Assembly (NCBI GenBank): GCA_002428225.1
Contig: DIUD01000073.1
Coordinates: forward strand, 1-22,320
Direction of reading: 5' to 3'
From: Roseovarius sp. UBA6167
Lineage (GTDB): Bacteria; Pseudomonadota; Alphaproteobacteria; Rhodobacterales; Rhodobacteraceae
DNA length: 22,320 bases
Shown here: piece after piece, positions 7,734 to 14,188 of the stretch
Layout of the letters: each line of letters starts with the position of its first letter
Position numbering within the stretch: position 1 is the first letter of the stretch
Position numbers and translations under genes: made by a program
The notes under the pieces: generated by a model
The model's input: the letters and a program-made list of their open reading frames with translations, nothing else
What the model was told of the DNA's origin: nothing
The model's database searches: none

Positions 7734-7992
7734 TGTTATGCATAAGCAATTGTTTTTACATACATTTTTACTGCCAGCAGAATTCAATCACACCTTGAAC
7801 CCGCCCTTAAATAGTTACTGCAAAGCAACACGGTGAAAGGGCACCGGCGCACCATATCGCGTTATTTTACCAGAATTTTGTGAGTGAGAAAGCATAACCC
7901 CGCCCCGCGCACTCGCCCCCTCCCGGATCGCCCGGCATTGGCACCGGATCACGCGGCTTGCGTTACCGCCTCGGGTGAGGCACGATCAGGGC
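7734..7992. other. AT-rich non-coding element end next to the tRNA
   Basis: About 260 bases without a credible gene, visibly richer in A+T than the surroundings in its first half. It contains a perfect palindrome TTATGCATAA at 7736-7745, three bases inside the attachment core. The location suits integrase arm-binding or host-factor (IHF-like) sites, but no specific site can be assigned by eye. Confidence 0.5.
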
Positions 7993-8154
7993 ATGACGTT
8001 CAACAGTTTTCGCCGCTTCCTCTATACCTTTGCCAAGTATCTAGGCGATGCTCAGGCGGTCACGTCCAGGCGCAAGGGCGCGGTCTCCCGTCGCGTAGGT
8101 CGCAGGATAGCAGGGCGCATCACTGGCAAGGGCTTGGGCAAGCTGTTCAAGTAG
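7993..8154 (+). CDS. Small basic protein (53 aa), conserved-hypothetical type
   Basis: ATG 7993 to TAG 8152-8154 encodes 53 residues. An aromatic/basic N-terminal half (FNSFRRFLYTFAKYLGDAQA) is followed by a strongly Arg/Lys/Gly-rich tail (RRVGRRIAGRITGKGLGKLF). Short proteins with the same layout recur in Rhodobacterales genomes and phage-like islands as uncharacterised genes; this is recalled from family appearance, not searched. It is the only element gene on the + strand and converges on the 65-aa gene with two bases between their stops. The ribosome site is weak (caggg). A nucleic-acid-binding or membrane-active role is conceivable from composition alone. Function unknown. Confidence 0.6.
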   Translation: MTFNSFRRFLYTFAKYLGDAQAVTSRRKGAVSRRVGRRIAGRITGKGLGKLFK

Positions 8155-8156
8155 GA

Positions 8157-8354
8157 TCACGCTGCCAGAATGAGCGCGCGGAACCGCTCTGGGTCGAAGC
8201 GGCTCAGCACCGCCTGCGGATCAAGTCCGGCCAGCGTGCAAACCGCTTCAAAGTCGGGTGAGCCAAGCCAGCCAGTATCCCGGCCCTTGGCCACGTCATG
8301 CAGCGCATGTGCCAATATCGCGTGCCACAAGCGGGCCTCGGGCGTGCGGGTCAT
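8157..8354 (-). CDS. Small phage-type hypothetical protein (65 aa)
   Basis: A 65-residue protein with an N-terminal amphipathic helix (ARLWHAILAHALHDVAK), then WLGSPDFEAVCTLAGLDPQAVLSRF. The second half resembles short helical proteins commonly found in alphaproteobacterial prophages, with a (W)xGSxDFxxVCxLAGxDP pattern. ATG at 8354-8352 has only a weak ribosome site. It is the last gene of the leftward transcript, separated from the 230-aa gene by a strong hairpin (8386-8411). Its stop is two bases from the stop of the convergent 53-aa gene. It may be a DNA-associated accessory factor, but no function is assigned. Confidence 0.65.
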   Translation of the reverse strand: MTRTPEARLWHAILAHALHDVAKGRDTGWLGSPDFEAVCTLAGLDPQAVLSRFDPERFRALILAA

Positions 8355-8385
8355 CTTGCTTTAGCCCCTCGGTTTCGAGCCGATC

Positions 8386-8411
8386 GGGCCGGGGTTGCCT
8401 GACCCCGGCCC
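8386..8411 (-). terminator. Perfect 10-bp stem-loop between 230-aa and 65-aa genes
   Basis: The arms gggccggggt (8386-8395) and accccggccc (8402-8411) pair perfectly around a 6-base loop. There is no T-run on either strand. It could be a factor-assisted terminator or an intercistronic stabiliser that sets the level of the last gene. Confidence 0.45.
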
Positions 8412-8470
8412 ATGACGCCGCGCCCCCTCAACGCCAGAAAAAGAGCCGCGCCCTGTCAGGGTTTATCCAC

Positions 8471-9163
8471 TCACTGACTAACAGCCGCGATATCACCGCC
8501 CCAGACCAGCAGGTTAAACTCGCGGGTATCAATCGCCATCGTGCGCATGGCGTCGTCGCTTGCCAATCGCAGCCCCGCAACGACGAACTCATGCACGGCG
8601 CGAAGCTCCTCGATCTGGCCCGCCTGTTCGGGAAAGTCCTGCCCGAAAGCCGCCTCACGCAAGCTGTCCGCTGCATCCGAATCAAGCCCGTGAAACGCCT
8701 CGGGCATTTCGAGAATGGCCGTCGCCAGCATGGCAGGCGGATTGTGCAGCATGATCGCGCGCCGCGTTTTGTCCATGTCGAACCATGCCCGGCGCAGATC
8801 GCTGCGCAGCACCGCCGCCGCCACATCGGTCGGGTCGATCTTGCGCACGCCTTGCGCCCGCAAATGCTCGATCTGCCGTTCGATCCCGCGCCGCCCGTCA
8901 TAATCCGCCTGACGGTAGGCGGGCGCGAATTCACGCGCTGCAAAGATTGCAAGGTGCTCTCGCAACCCCGCCTCGGTCAGCCGCCGGGCGATTTTCTGCG
9001 CCTCGGCCTCGGCGCGCAGGGCGTTCGCGCCAGTGGCAAGGCGCACAAGGTATCCCCGCGCCCGGTGAACGATCTGTTGTTCGCTTTCGGCCCAGTGCCA
9101 CCGGGTCGCCAGCATGGTGCCAAGAGGATCAGCAGCCGAGACTACCGTGTTTTGAGTATCCAT
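8471..9163 (-). CDS. Element-encoded hypothetical protein (230 aa)
   Basis: I do not recognise the family. The 230-residue product is predicted largely alpha-helical, with many charged residues and no membrane segment or signal peptide. Recognisable stretches are a helical HRARGYLVRLATGANALRAEAEAQ region (about residues 33-56), DGRRGIERQIEHLRAQGV (about 89-106), and MDKTRRAIMLHNPPAMLATAI (about 128-148). It has a strong Shine-Dalgarno (aaggagcg) eight bases before ATG 9163. It starts 24 bases after the terminase stop on the same strand, so it is probably cotranscribed with it. In phages the gene after the large terminase is commonly the portal, but neither length nor motifs fit a portal. A packaging accessory role is possible; evidence is positional only. 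Confidence 0.75.
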   Translation of the reverse strand: MDTQNTVVSAADPLGTMLATRWHWAESEQQIVHRARGYLVRLATGANALRAEAEAQKIARRLTEAGLREHLAIFAAREFAPAYRQADYDGRRGIERQIEHLRAQGVRKIDPTDVAAAVLRSDLRRAWFDMDKTRRAIMLHNPPAMLATAILEMPEAFHGLDSDAADSLREAAFGQDFPEQAGQIEELRAVHEFVVAGLRLASDDAMRTMAIDTREFNLLVWGGDIAAVSQ

Positions 9164-9187
9164 TTTCGTCGCTCCTTTTGTGTGTCG

Positions 9188-11290
9188 TCATTGGAAGTGG
9201 TAAGTGCCGACCATGGCTTTGCGTTTGCGGCGTTGTGCCGCCAATGTTGCCACCAGCCCCGCAACCGCGTTTGCGAGGTCGTCGTGACCACCGGGCGGAT
9301 GGTCGATCATGTCCCGCCCGCTGCGCCCCGTGCGCCGTTCCAGCGCCTGCATCTGGCGCGCAAGTTTCTGGTCGGGCGGCAACTCCACCCGGCCCGAGTT
9401 CATCGCGGCCAAGAGTTCGAGGTAAAGCCCGTTGCGGTCCAGGTCGGAAACCACGTAGGCGACGCCGTGTTTCAAGAATTCGTCGCGCGGCCACCGGCCC
9501 GCGTATCGGTCGCCCGTCACCTTTCTGATGCCATACTCGCGCAACAACCCCGCATATTCTTTTGCGATGCCGGCGGGTGAGCCATGCAGCCCGCGCACCA
9601 CGTCCACCACTGCCGCGTCACCGTCCCGGTGGCCAATCGCTAACGTGAACTCATCCTGCCCACCGCCCGCCGGGTCGGTGAAGGCGACGTAATGCACACC
9701 CCGCGCCGCCGGCAGCTCCTTGGGCTTGGGCCGGGTGGCCTGCTCGATCAGGTCCGGGTCGATCAGGCTTGCAATGTCACTGCGAAACTGCGCCAGGTAT
9801 TCAGCCGATGCCCGCGCGGCGTCGTCGTTCATTGCGGCGTCGACAACCCGTTGAGGCAGGGTCGGGTTCATAGTCATTGAGGGCGCTTGCGCCACCAGCA
9901 CCGGGCTATCATGGCCAAAATGCCGCCGATATTGATCCCACAAGACACCCCGCCGGGCATAGGGCGACGAAAGAGCAATCAACTTGCCCCCGAGTGTCGC
10001 AAGGGCAGGGCGCAGCGCCGCGATGACCTCAACATCGGGGTTCGCGCCTTCGACGTGCCAAAAGGCCACCTCATCCAGTATCGCCGCGCTCAGGGTGTAG
10101 CCCCGCACGGCGCGGTGCGATGCAGTGTGAACCTCGATAGCGGCCCGGTTGCGGAATTCGACCTGTTCGGAATTCTCGCGCAGTACCATGCGGCGCAGCA
10201 TCGGGTTTTCGTTCACCAGCCCGCTTATATACCGCATGACGGTGCGCGCCTGTCGCCGGTCGGACGCGATCACCATGCAGGTCGCAACTTCACCCGGTGC
10301 AAGACTGTCCCGGTGATCGGCGAAACATGCCTCAAAAAGAGCAAGCAAAGCCGCAATTTGGCTCTTGCCGCCCCTGCGCCCTACCGCAAGCCAAAGTTCA
10401 TGCGCGGCCTCCTGTGGCGTCTCTGCGCGCCCCGTGATCGCCTTGAACGTCTCGGCCCCGGTATCGGCCAAGGGCAGGCCATAGAAGCCCCCCAAGAGCG
10501 CCCGCCACGCGCCGAAACTGTCGCCCCCGAACGTGCCGCCGAATAGCTGCCGATCAGTCATGGCGTCGAGAATTGACACGCTCAGGCGCAGCGCGCGCAT
10601 ACCCGAGGTGCTCAGCGCCGCCCAGATCGTCGCAGGACGGCCCAGCATCCCGCTTGCGAGCGCTAGGGCGGTTTCGATGCCCTCTGCCACCACAAGCGGC
10701 CCTTGCGCCTGTGTGAGTCTCACAGCGCCGCCAGCGACGGCCCCTAGCATCGCCTTGTCAGGATCAATCGCCGCCTTGCCGGTGCCGTCCGGGCGCAAGT
10801 ATGTGCGATGCACCGAAAAGCCGTCCGCGCGCTCGATCAGCGCCACCAGCGCCGGGTGCCGCCTTGCGGTCGGCCCGTGCCAACATTGAGGGTGAAAGCG
10901 CAGCGTGTCGGGCAGATCGCAGGTGATCCCGCGAGTTCGCAAATACCGCTCGGCTGGCGTGCCGGTGATCGGCAGTGCCTCTTGCCATACCGCCCGCGCC
11001 TGCCGAGCGCGTTTCTCGGCCTGCGCGCGTTCCTCGGCCTTGCGCTGCGCGACAAGCGCCGGATCGGGCGGGCGGTAGTCACCGGATCGGATGCCCGCCG
11101 CCGCCGCGATATCCGCGAAGGCGCAGGCGCTCTTTTTGCAATGCAGCAACAGCCCGGATGCACCATCGGAAAGCGTCAAAGCGTTCTGGTCGCGGCGGCG
11201 TTCGGGTTGGCAGACCGGGCAGGGCGCGCAGCCGTATCGGCCCAGCCAGCGCCCGCCAAGGTCTCGGGTGAGGGTTGCGGCGTCAGTCAT
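9188..11290 (-). CDS. Primase (zinc ribbon-DUF7146-truncated Toprim) fused to phage terminase large subunit
   Basis: A 700-residue single ORF. Residues 21-56 form a CHC2-like zinc ribbon (C21, C24, C27, C51, C56). Residues about 80-195 match the DUF7146 primase region (TPAERYLRTRGI). Toprim begins at 198 with the catalytic glutamate E203 in PLVVAEGIETALAL but breaks off after the ALSTSGMRALRL stretch (225-236), so the later Asp motif is absent. From V238 the sequence is a terminase: SILDAMTDRQLFGGTF, Walker A GRRGGKS (304-310), Walker B ILDE (404-407), then a nuclease domain with D539, D594 and HDD (669-671). The terminase part alone (about 463 aa) is full length. Start: ATG 11290 gives the usual primase N-terminus; ATG 11302, in a TGATG overlap with the upstream gene, is an alternative. 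GTG 10579 or ATG 10561 could separately start the terminase. Confidence 0.88.
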   Translation of the reverse strand: MTDAATLTRDLGGRWLGRYGCAPCPVCQPERRRDQNALTLSDGASGLLLHCKKSACAFADIAAAAGIRSGDYRPPDPALVAQRKAEERAQAEKRARQARAVWQEALPITGTPAERYLRTRGITCDLPDTLRFHPQCWHGPTARRHPALVALIERADGFSVHRTYLRPDGTGKAAIDPDKAMLGAVAGGAVRLTQAQGPLVVAEGIETALALASGMLGRPATIWAALSTSGMRALRLSVSILDAMTDRQLFGGTFGGDSFGAWRALLGGFYGLPLADTGAETFKAITGRAETPQEAAHELWLAVGRRGGKSQIAALLALFEACFADHRDSLAPGEVATCMVIASDRRQARTVMRYISGLVNENPMLRRMVLRENSEQVEFRNRAAIEVHTASHRAVRGYTLSAAILDEVAFWHVEGANPDVEVIAALRPALATLGGKLIALSSPYARRGVLWDQYRRHFGHDSPVLVAQAPSMTMNPTLPQRVVDAAMNDDAARASAEYLAQFRSDIASLIDPDLIEQATRPKPKELPAARGVHYVAFTDPAGGGQDEFTLAIGHRDGDAAVVDVVRGLHGSPAGIAKEYAGLLREYGIRKVTGDRYAGRWPRDEFLKHGVAYVVSDLDRNGLYLELLAAMNSGRVELPPDQKLARQMQALERRTGRSGRDMIDHPPGGHDDLANAVAGLVATLAAQRRKRKAMVGTYHFQ

Positions 11291-11301
11291 TGCGGCCACC
11301 A

Positions 11302-11772
11302 TCAAAACGGCACCGGATCGGCGTCGGCGGGTGCCGGGCGCGGCGTTTCGTAGGTAAATTCGCCCTCTCGCCCGGCTATGCGCAAGAAGGCGCAAATCGC
11401 GTCGAAAGCGGCCTTGGCCAGATCGAACGTCGCAAATTCAAGCGAAGCGACATCGGCGTGTCCGTCAACGATGTGAACAAACCACCCGCTTTGGCCGGAC
11501 CAATCGGGCGCGCGAAGGTGGACGTCCAGGGGGTGGTCTCCGCGCGCGGAATCGGCGGCGTTTGCCTTTTCCAGCTTTTCGAGAAGAATTCTGCAATGTT
11601 CGTCGCGATGGTCGCCGAATTCGCGCACGAATTGCAGCGCGTCGAATTTTTCCCGCGAGTCCAGCGACTTGATATGGGCGTCGATCTTGTCGAGCGCGGC
11701 CCGCAGGCCGAAGGTCACCCGGTCGAGTTCCTGCGCAATCGACTCGCGCTGGTCTTTTTGATAATTTTTCAT
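11302..11772 (-). CDS. Element-encoded hypothetical protein (156 aa)
   Basis: No family recognised. The first half is a charged helical region (about residues 5-75, ESIAQELDRVTFGLRAAL and REFGDHRDEHCRILLEKL) likely to form a coiled coil or helical hairpin. The second half (about 88-145) has alternating hydrophobic residues (SGWFVHIVDGHADVASLEF) typical of a small alpha/beta fold, and the C-terminus is Pro-rich. ATG 11772 is preceded by gaaagg. The frame continues upstream to 11940, but that extension overlaps the AlpA gene and is not protein-like. The stop overlaps a possible start of the primase fusion (TGATG at 11304-11300), so translation is coupled. Position just before the primase suggests a replication accessory role, unproven. 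Confidence 0.72.
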   Translation of the reverse strand: MKNYQKDQRESIAQELDRVTFGLRAALDKIDAHIKSLDSREKFDALQFVREFGDHRDEHCRILLEKLEKANAADSARGDHPLDVHLRAPDWSGQSGWFVHIVDGHADVASLEFATFDLAKAAFDAICAFLRIAGREGEFTYETPRPAPADADPVPF

Positions 11773-11855
11773 AGTAGTGCCTTTCGAGATATTGCCCGAT
11801 CGGCGCGACGGTGTTAGAATACCTTGAGAGCCTGCCAGCCCTATAAAGAATCTCC

Positions 11856-11882
11856 CCCGTCCGCGCGCCAATCGCGGGCGGG
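11856..11882 (-). terminator. GC stem-loop after the AlpA-type gene
   Basis: Arms 11856-11865 and 11873-11882 pair over ten positions with one mismatch on the transcribed strand, around a 7-base loop. On the - strand the stem is followed by gagattctttat, a weak T-rich tail. It begins six bases past the AlpA stop and may attenuate transcription into the replication-like genes. Confidence 0.4.
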
Positions 11883-11887
11883 ATAAT

Positions 11888-12094
11888 TTATGCGGCGTTC
11901 TTGTCGACTTGCGCGTTTTCCCACGATTCCAGATCGGCAAGCCGCCAATAATTTAGCCTGTTGATCTTGATCGGCTGGGGAAAATTTAGGGCAGGGTCGC
12001 GAACCCAACGCCACATCGTGACGTGTGATTTTTGGTAACGTTCGCGAACCTGCGGCCCCGTCAGGAATTCGACTTTTTCTTTCGTAGCGGTCAT
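11888..12094 (-). CDS. AlpA-family / excisionase-like HTH regulator
   Basis: A 68-residue protein with the compact MerR-like winged helix of the AlpA/HTH_17 group: FLTGPQVRERYQKSHVTMWRWVRD at residues 10-33 is the helix-turn-helix, and FPQPIKINRLNYWRLADLESWE at 38-59 is the wing and last helix. In P4-type satellites and prophages such proteins activate integrase or excision functions and often act as the directionality factor. ATG 12094 is preceded by a small hairpin overlapping its ribosome site. It lies downstream of the integrase and HTH-like genes on the same strand after an 81-base AT-richer gap, so it may have its own promoter. Specific role in excision is inference. Confidence 0.85.
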   Translation of the reverse strand: MTATKEKVEFLTGPQVRERYQKSHVTMWRWVRDPALNFPQPIKINRLNYWRLADLESWENAQVDKNAA

Positions 12095-12097
12095 GGT

Positions 12098-12119
12098 GGC
12101 ACCCTTTTTCTGTGGTGCC
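12098..12119 (-). promoter_or_regulatory. Hairpin over the ribosome site of the AlpA-type gene
   Basis: Inverted arms ggcacc (12098-12103) and ggtgcc (12114-12119) flank a 10-base A/G-rich loop containing the only Shine-Dalgarno-like bases (aaaaaggg), ending three bases before ATG 12094. It could limit AlpA translation or be a dimeric operator. Confidence 0.4.
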
Positions 12120-12175
12120 CCCCAATTTCACCAGTTGCCGCGAAAATTCAAAAGAATTGCGTTGCCAATAAAAAG

Positions 12176-12592
12176 CTACTTTCCAGCAACTCGGGCTTTC
12201 GCCTCCTCGCGCGCGATTATCTCTTCCCTCTCGCGCGCCTCTTCCGCGTATCGGCGCACCGTGCGCGGTGACGTGTCAAAAGCGCGCGCAGCGTCTTGAG
12301 CCGCAGCCTCCTCGCCCCCCGGTCCATGTTCCGCGACGCGGCGGCGATAGTCCGAAACAAGTGCGACCGCGTAGGGGTGCCCCGGCCCGACGCGCGCGGG
12401 CCTTCCATTCGGGCGCCCCCACTCGCCCGTCACCAACTGCGCCAGCAACTCGCGCTCATCGGGTCCGAGTGGTGCATCGCTTCGCAGAAACTCTGCCAGC
12501 GCCGCGCCCTCGGTTGTCGGGTCCTTCCCGTCCACAGGCTTGAACGCCCTTCCGGCGCGCGCGACAAGGCCCGTGATCGCCCCCCAGCTCAT
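12176..12592 (-). CDS. HTH-like small protein cotranscribed with the integrase
   Basis: A 138-residue protein starting at ATG 12592-12590, which overlaps the integrase TGA (ATGA), so it is translationally coupled. The N-terminal 20 residues are helical. The middle contains DAPLGPDERELLAQLVTGEW followed by GRPNGRP. The C-terminal part EEAAAQDAARAFDTSPRTVRR (about residues 94-114) looks like a helix-turn-helix, followed by a long charged helix (YAEEAREREEIIAREEAKAR). Upstream in-frame codons to 12655 overlap the integrase and are rejected. A DNA-binding regulator or small packaging/terminase-like recognition protein would fit. I do not assign a named family. Confidence 0.7.
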   Translation of the reverse strand: MSWGAITGLVARAGRAFKPVDGKDPTTEGAALAEFLRSDAPLGPDERELLAQLVTGEWGRPNGRPARVGPGHPYAVALVSDYRRRVAEHGPGGEEAAAQDAARAFDTSPRTVRRYAEEAREREEIIAREEAKARVAGK

Positions 12593-13947
12593 GCCAGCGC
12601 ACCTTCCAGCCGCACAACCCTTGCAGCCTCGCGGCCCGCCAGGAAGCCGCCCCACGCTGCCATGAGTGCGCGGCGCTTTTGCACCATTTCAGAGCGATCG
12701 TAGGCTTGCGCAACCTTTGATCCGACCTTGTGAAACAGCGCCACCTCTGCCAGGTCGCCGTCGAAACTGGTGCGCTCTGCAACCCAAGTCCTGAACGTCG
12801 ATCGCAAGCCATGGGGCACGGCCTGTTCGCTCGTCTTGGCGTCAACGTAGCCATTGCCCCCGGCCTTCTGGTCGGCCTCGTGTATGGCGCGCATCATCTT
12901 TCCCAAGGTTGCGTCCGATAGCGGCCCGCCGCGCGGTGCCCAGAAAACAAGGTCACTGTCTTTCAGGCGCGGAAGGCTTTCCAGTAGCGCAACCATTTCG
13001 TCGGTCAGGGGAATGCGCTTTGCGGTTTCATTCTTGGGTATCTTCGACGCTTGCCTGCCCGGCTGAATCGTCCACAGTTTCGCCTTCAGGTCGATCTCGG
13101 CCCATGTCGCAAAACGGATCGCGCCGGATCGTGTCGCCGTCATCGCCTGAAACGCCAGCGCCTTTGCCCCCGTGCCGTCCCGCGCCTGTAGCGCCTGCCA
13201 CCAGCGCCCCACGTCATCCAACTGCAACGCCGGGTAGTTCTCGGCCCCTGCCACCTTGGAAGGCGCGGGCAGGATCATGTCCAGGTTGCCCCGCCATGCC
13301 GCCGGGTTCGGCCCCTCTCGGTGTCCGTTTACCGTCGCCCATGCCAGCACCTTTTCCACCCGCTCGCGCACCTTGACGGCGGTGACGTTTCTATCATCCC
13401 AAAGCGGGGTCAGCACGCGCAGCACGTCTTGCAGGCCAATGTCGTGCACGGCCATCTGGCCAAGTTCGGGCAGGGCGTAAAGTTCAACCGTGCGCCGCCA
13501 TTGTTGCCGATACTTGTCCGTGCTGAATTCCTTGATCTTCTGCGCGGCGAATTTTTCCCAAGCCTCGCTAAAGGTCATCCCCCTGCGCGCAGATGCCATC
13601 AGCGCGGCCCGTGTGGCCTTTCTCTCTGCTATCGGGTCTATACCAGCTTCCAGCTTGGCCTTGGCCTCTCGGGCCTTGTCACGCGCCGCGCCGGGCAAAA
13701 CATCGGGATAAGCCCCAAGCCCGATTTCGCGCTTCTTGCGCCCGCGCTGGATCGTGCCATCGGATAGGCGGGTTTCGGCCCAGTCCCCATATCGGGTTCG
13801 TAGCACCCACGATTTCGCCCCGCTCGGCCAAATCTGGATATGCAAGCCTGCCACCCCACCGACCGCGACCTTGACGGGTTTTTCCCCGCCAGGGTGTTTC
13901 AGGTTCTTGATCTGCGCCGGCGTCAGTTCCCTTGCACGTGGTGGCAT
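12589..13947 (-). CDS. int: Tyrosine site-specific integrase (P4-type, DUF4102 arm)
   Basis: A 452-residue integrase that would recombine the 18-bp core in tRNA-Gly. The N-terminal DUF4102 arm-binding domain covers about residues 5-110 (GGVAGLHIQIWPSGAKSWVLR, then KREIGLGAYPDV). The SAM-like core-binding domain is about 122-215. The catalytic domain is about 235-430, with Arg I at R273 (TATRSGAIR), the box II H379-x-x-R382 (PHGLRSTF), H406 (ALFHKVGSK) and nucleophile Y416 (QAYDRS). All catalytic residues are present and no frameshift is seen, so it should be active. ATG 13947 lies 142 bases from the distal attachment repeat, with a prominent inverted repeat between them. Confidence 0.95.
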   Translation of the reverse strand: MPPRARELTPAQIKNLKHPGGEKPVKVAVGGVAGLHIQIWPSGAKSWVLRTRYGDWAETRLSDGTIQRGRKKREIGLGAYPDVLPGAARDKAREAKAKLEAGIDPIAERKATRAALMASARRGMTFSEAWEKFAAQKIKEFSTDKYRQQWRRTVELYALPELGQMAVHDIGLQDVLRVLTPLWDDRNVTAVKVRERVEKVLAWATVNGHREGPNPAAWRGNLDMILPAPSKVAGAENYPALQLDDVGRWWQALQARDGTGAKALAFQAMTATRSGAIRFATWAEIDLKAKLWTIQPGRQASKIPKNETAKRIPLTDEMVALLESLPRLKDSDLVFWAPRGGPLSDATLGKMMRAIHEADQKAGGNGYVDAKTSEQAVPHGLRSTFRTWVAERTSFDGDLAEVALFHKVGSKVAQAYDRSEMVQKRRALMAAWGGFLAGREAARVVRLEGALA

Positions 13948-13966
13948 GGTGTCCCGCCCTTCATTC

Positions 13967-13998
13967 TGCCCTTAGCTATGTTCTGCAACGTAAGGGCA
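13967..13998. promoter_or_regulatory. Inverted repeat upstream of the integrase gene
   Basis: Perfect 8-bp arms tgccctta (13967-13974) and taagggca (13991-13998) are 16 bases apart, with further imperfect symmetry outward (ccttcat/atgaaagg). It lies 20 bases before the integrase ATG. It could be an operator for integrase control or an integrase arm-binding pair. Confidence 0.5.
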
Positions 13999-14088
13999 TG
14001 AAAGGCGGTGAGCAAGTGAAAATCCGTATCGGCCAATGAATCAAGGCGATAAGCGGTGCCGCGCAACGCCGCGAAAGCCTATGTTGTG

Positions 14089-14106
14089 TCCCGTCGCCCG
14101 CTCCAT
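14089..14106 (+). repeat. Attachment-site repeat, distal end
   Basis: Exact 18-bp copy of 7716-7733, in the same orientation. Only the tRNA 3' end is copied; no acceptor 5' strand, D arm or anticodon arm is present here, so this is a recombination scar and not a second tRNA. Confidence 0.93.
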
Positions 14107-14130
14107 CCTCTTGCCGCCGCGCCCCTTTTT

Positions 14131-14150
14131 CGGTATCGCATCCGATACCG
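14131..14150. other. Perfect 8-bp stem-loop just outside the element
   Basis: Arms cggtatcg (14131-14138) and cgataccg (14143-14150) flank the loop catc. It lies 25 bases past the distal attachment repeat and 39 bases before the thioesterase start. Before integration it would have sat just downstream of tRNA-Gly. A run of five T precedes rather than follows it on the + strand, so it is not a standard terminator. Confidence 0.4.
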
Positions 14151-14188
14151 GCCCCATGCCGTACGCTTGCGAAAAAGGGTGTCTTCCC

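Larger units (their letters stand above)
7716..14106. mobile_element. tRNA-Gly-integrated element (satellite-like or prophage derivative), about 6.4 kb
   Basis: The element is bounded by an identical 18-bp direct repeat, one copy being the tRNA-Gly 3' end and the other at 14089-14106. Recombination between them would release a circle of 6,373 bp. A tyrosine integrase lies 142 bases inside the distal repeat. Cargo in transcription order (- strand) is integrase, HTH-like protein, AlpA-type regulator, 156-aa unknown, primase-terminase fusion, 230-aa unknown and 65-aa unknown. A 53-aa basic protein lies on the + strand near the tRNA. No portal, capsid, tail, lysis or helicase gene is present. That fits a mobilisable phage satellite or a prophage that has lost most genes; the primase-terminase junction favours deletion. 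Flanking genes show ordinary chromosomal content. Confidence 0.9.

Noticed and set aside
8258..9580. A 440-codon + strand open frame inside the element
   Set aside because: It is antisense to the 65-aa, 230-aa and terminase genes, has no family-like motifs and lacks a ribosome site; those - strand genes explain the sequence.
14089..14106. A second tRNA-Gly at the distal repeat
   Set aside because: Only the 3' 17 bases of the gene plus one base are present; no other arm can be folded upstream.
7659..14106. CRISPR array or a restriction, toxin-antitoxin or abortive-infection system in the element
   Set aside because: No regularly spaced repeats and no recognisable nuclease, methylase or toxin motifs were seen apart from the terminase; the unknown genes are left unassigned.
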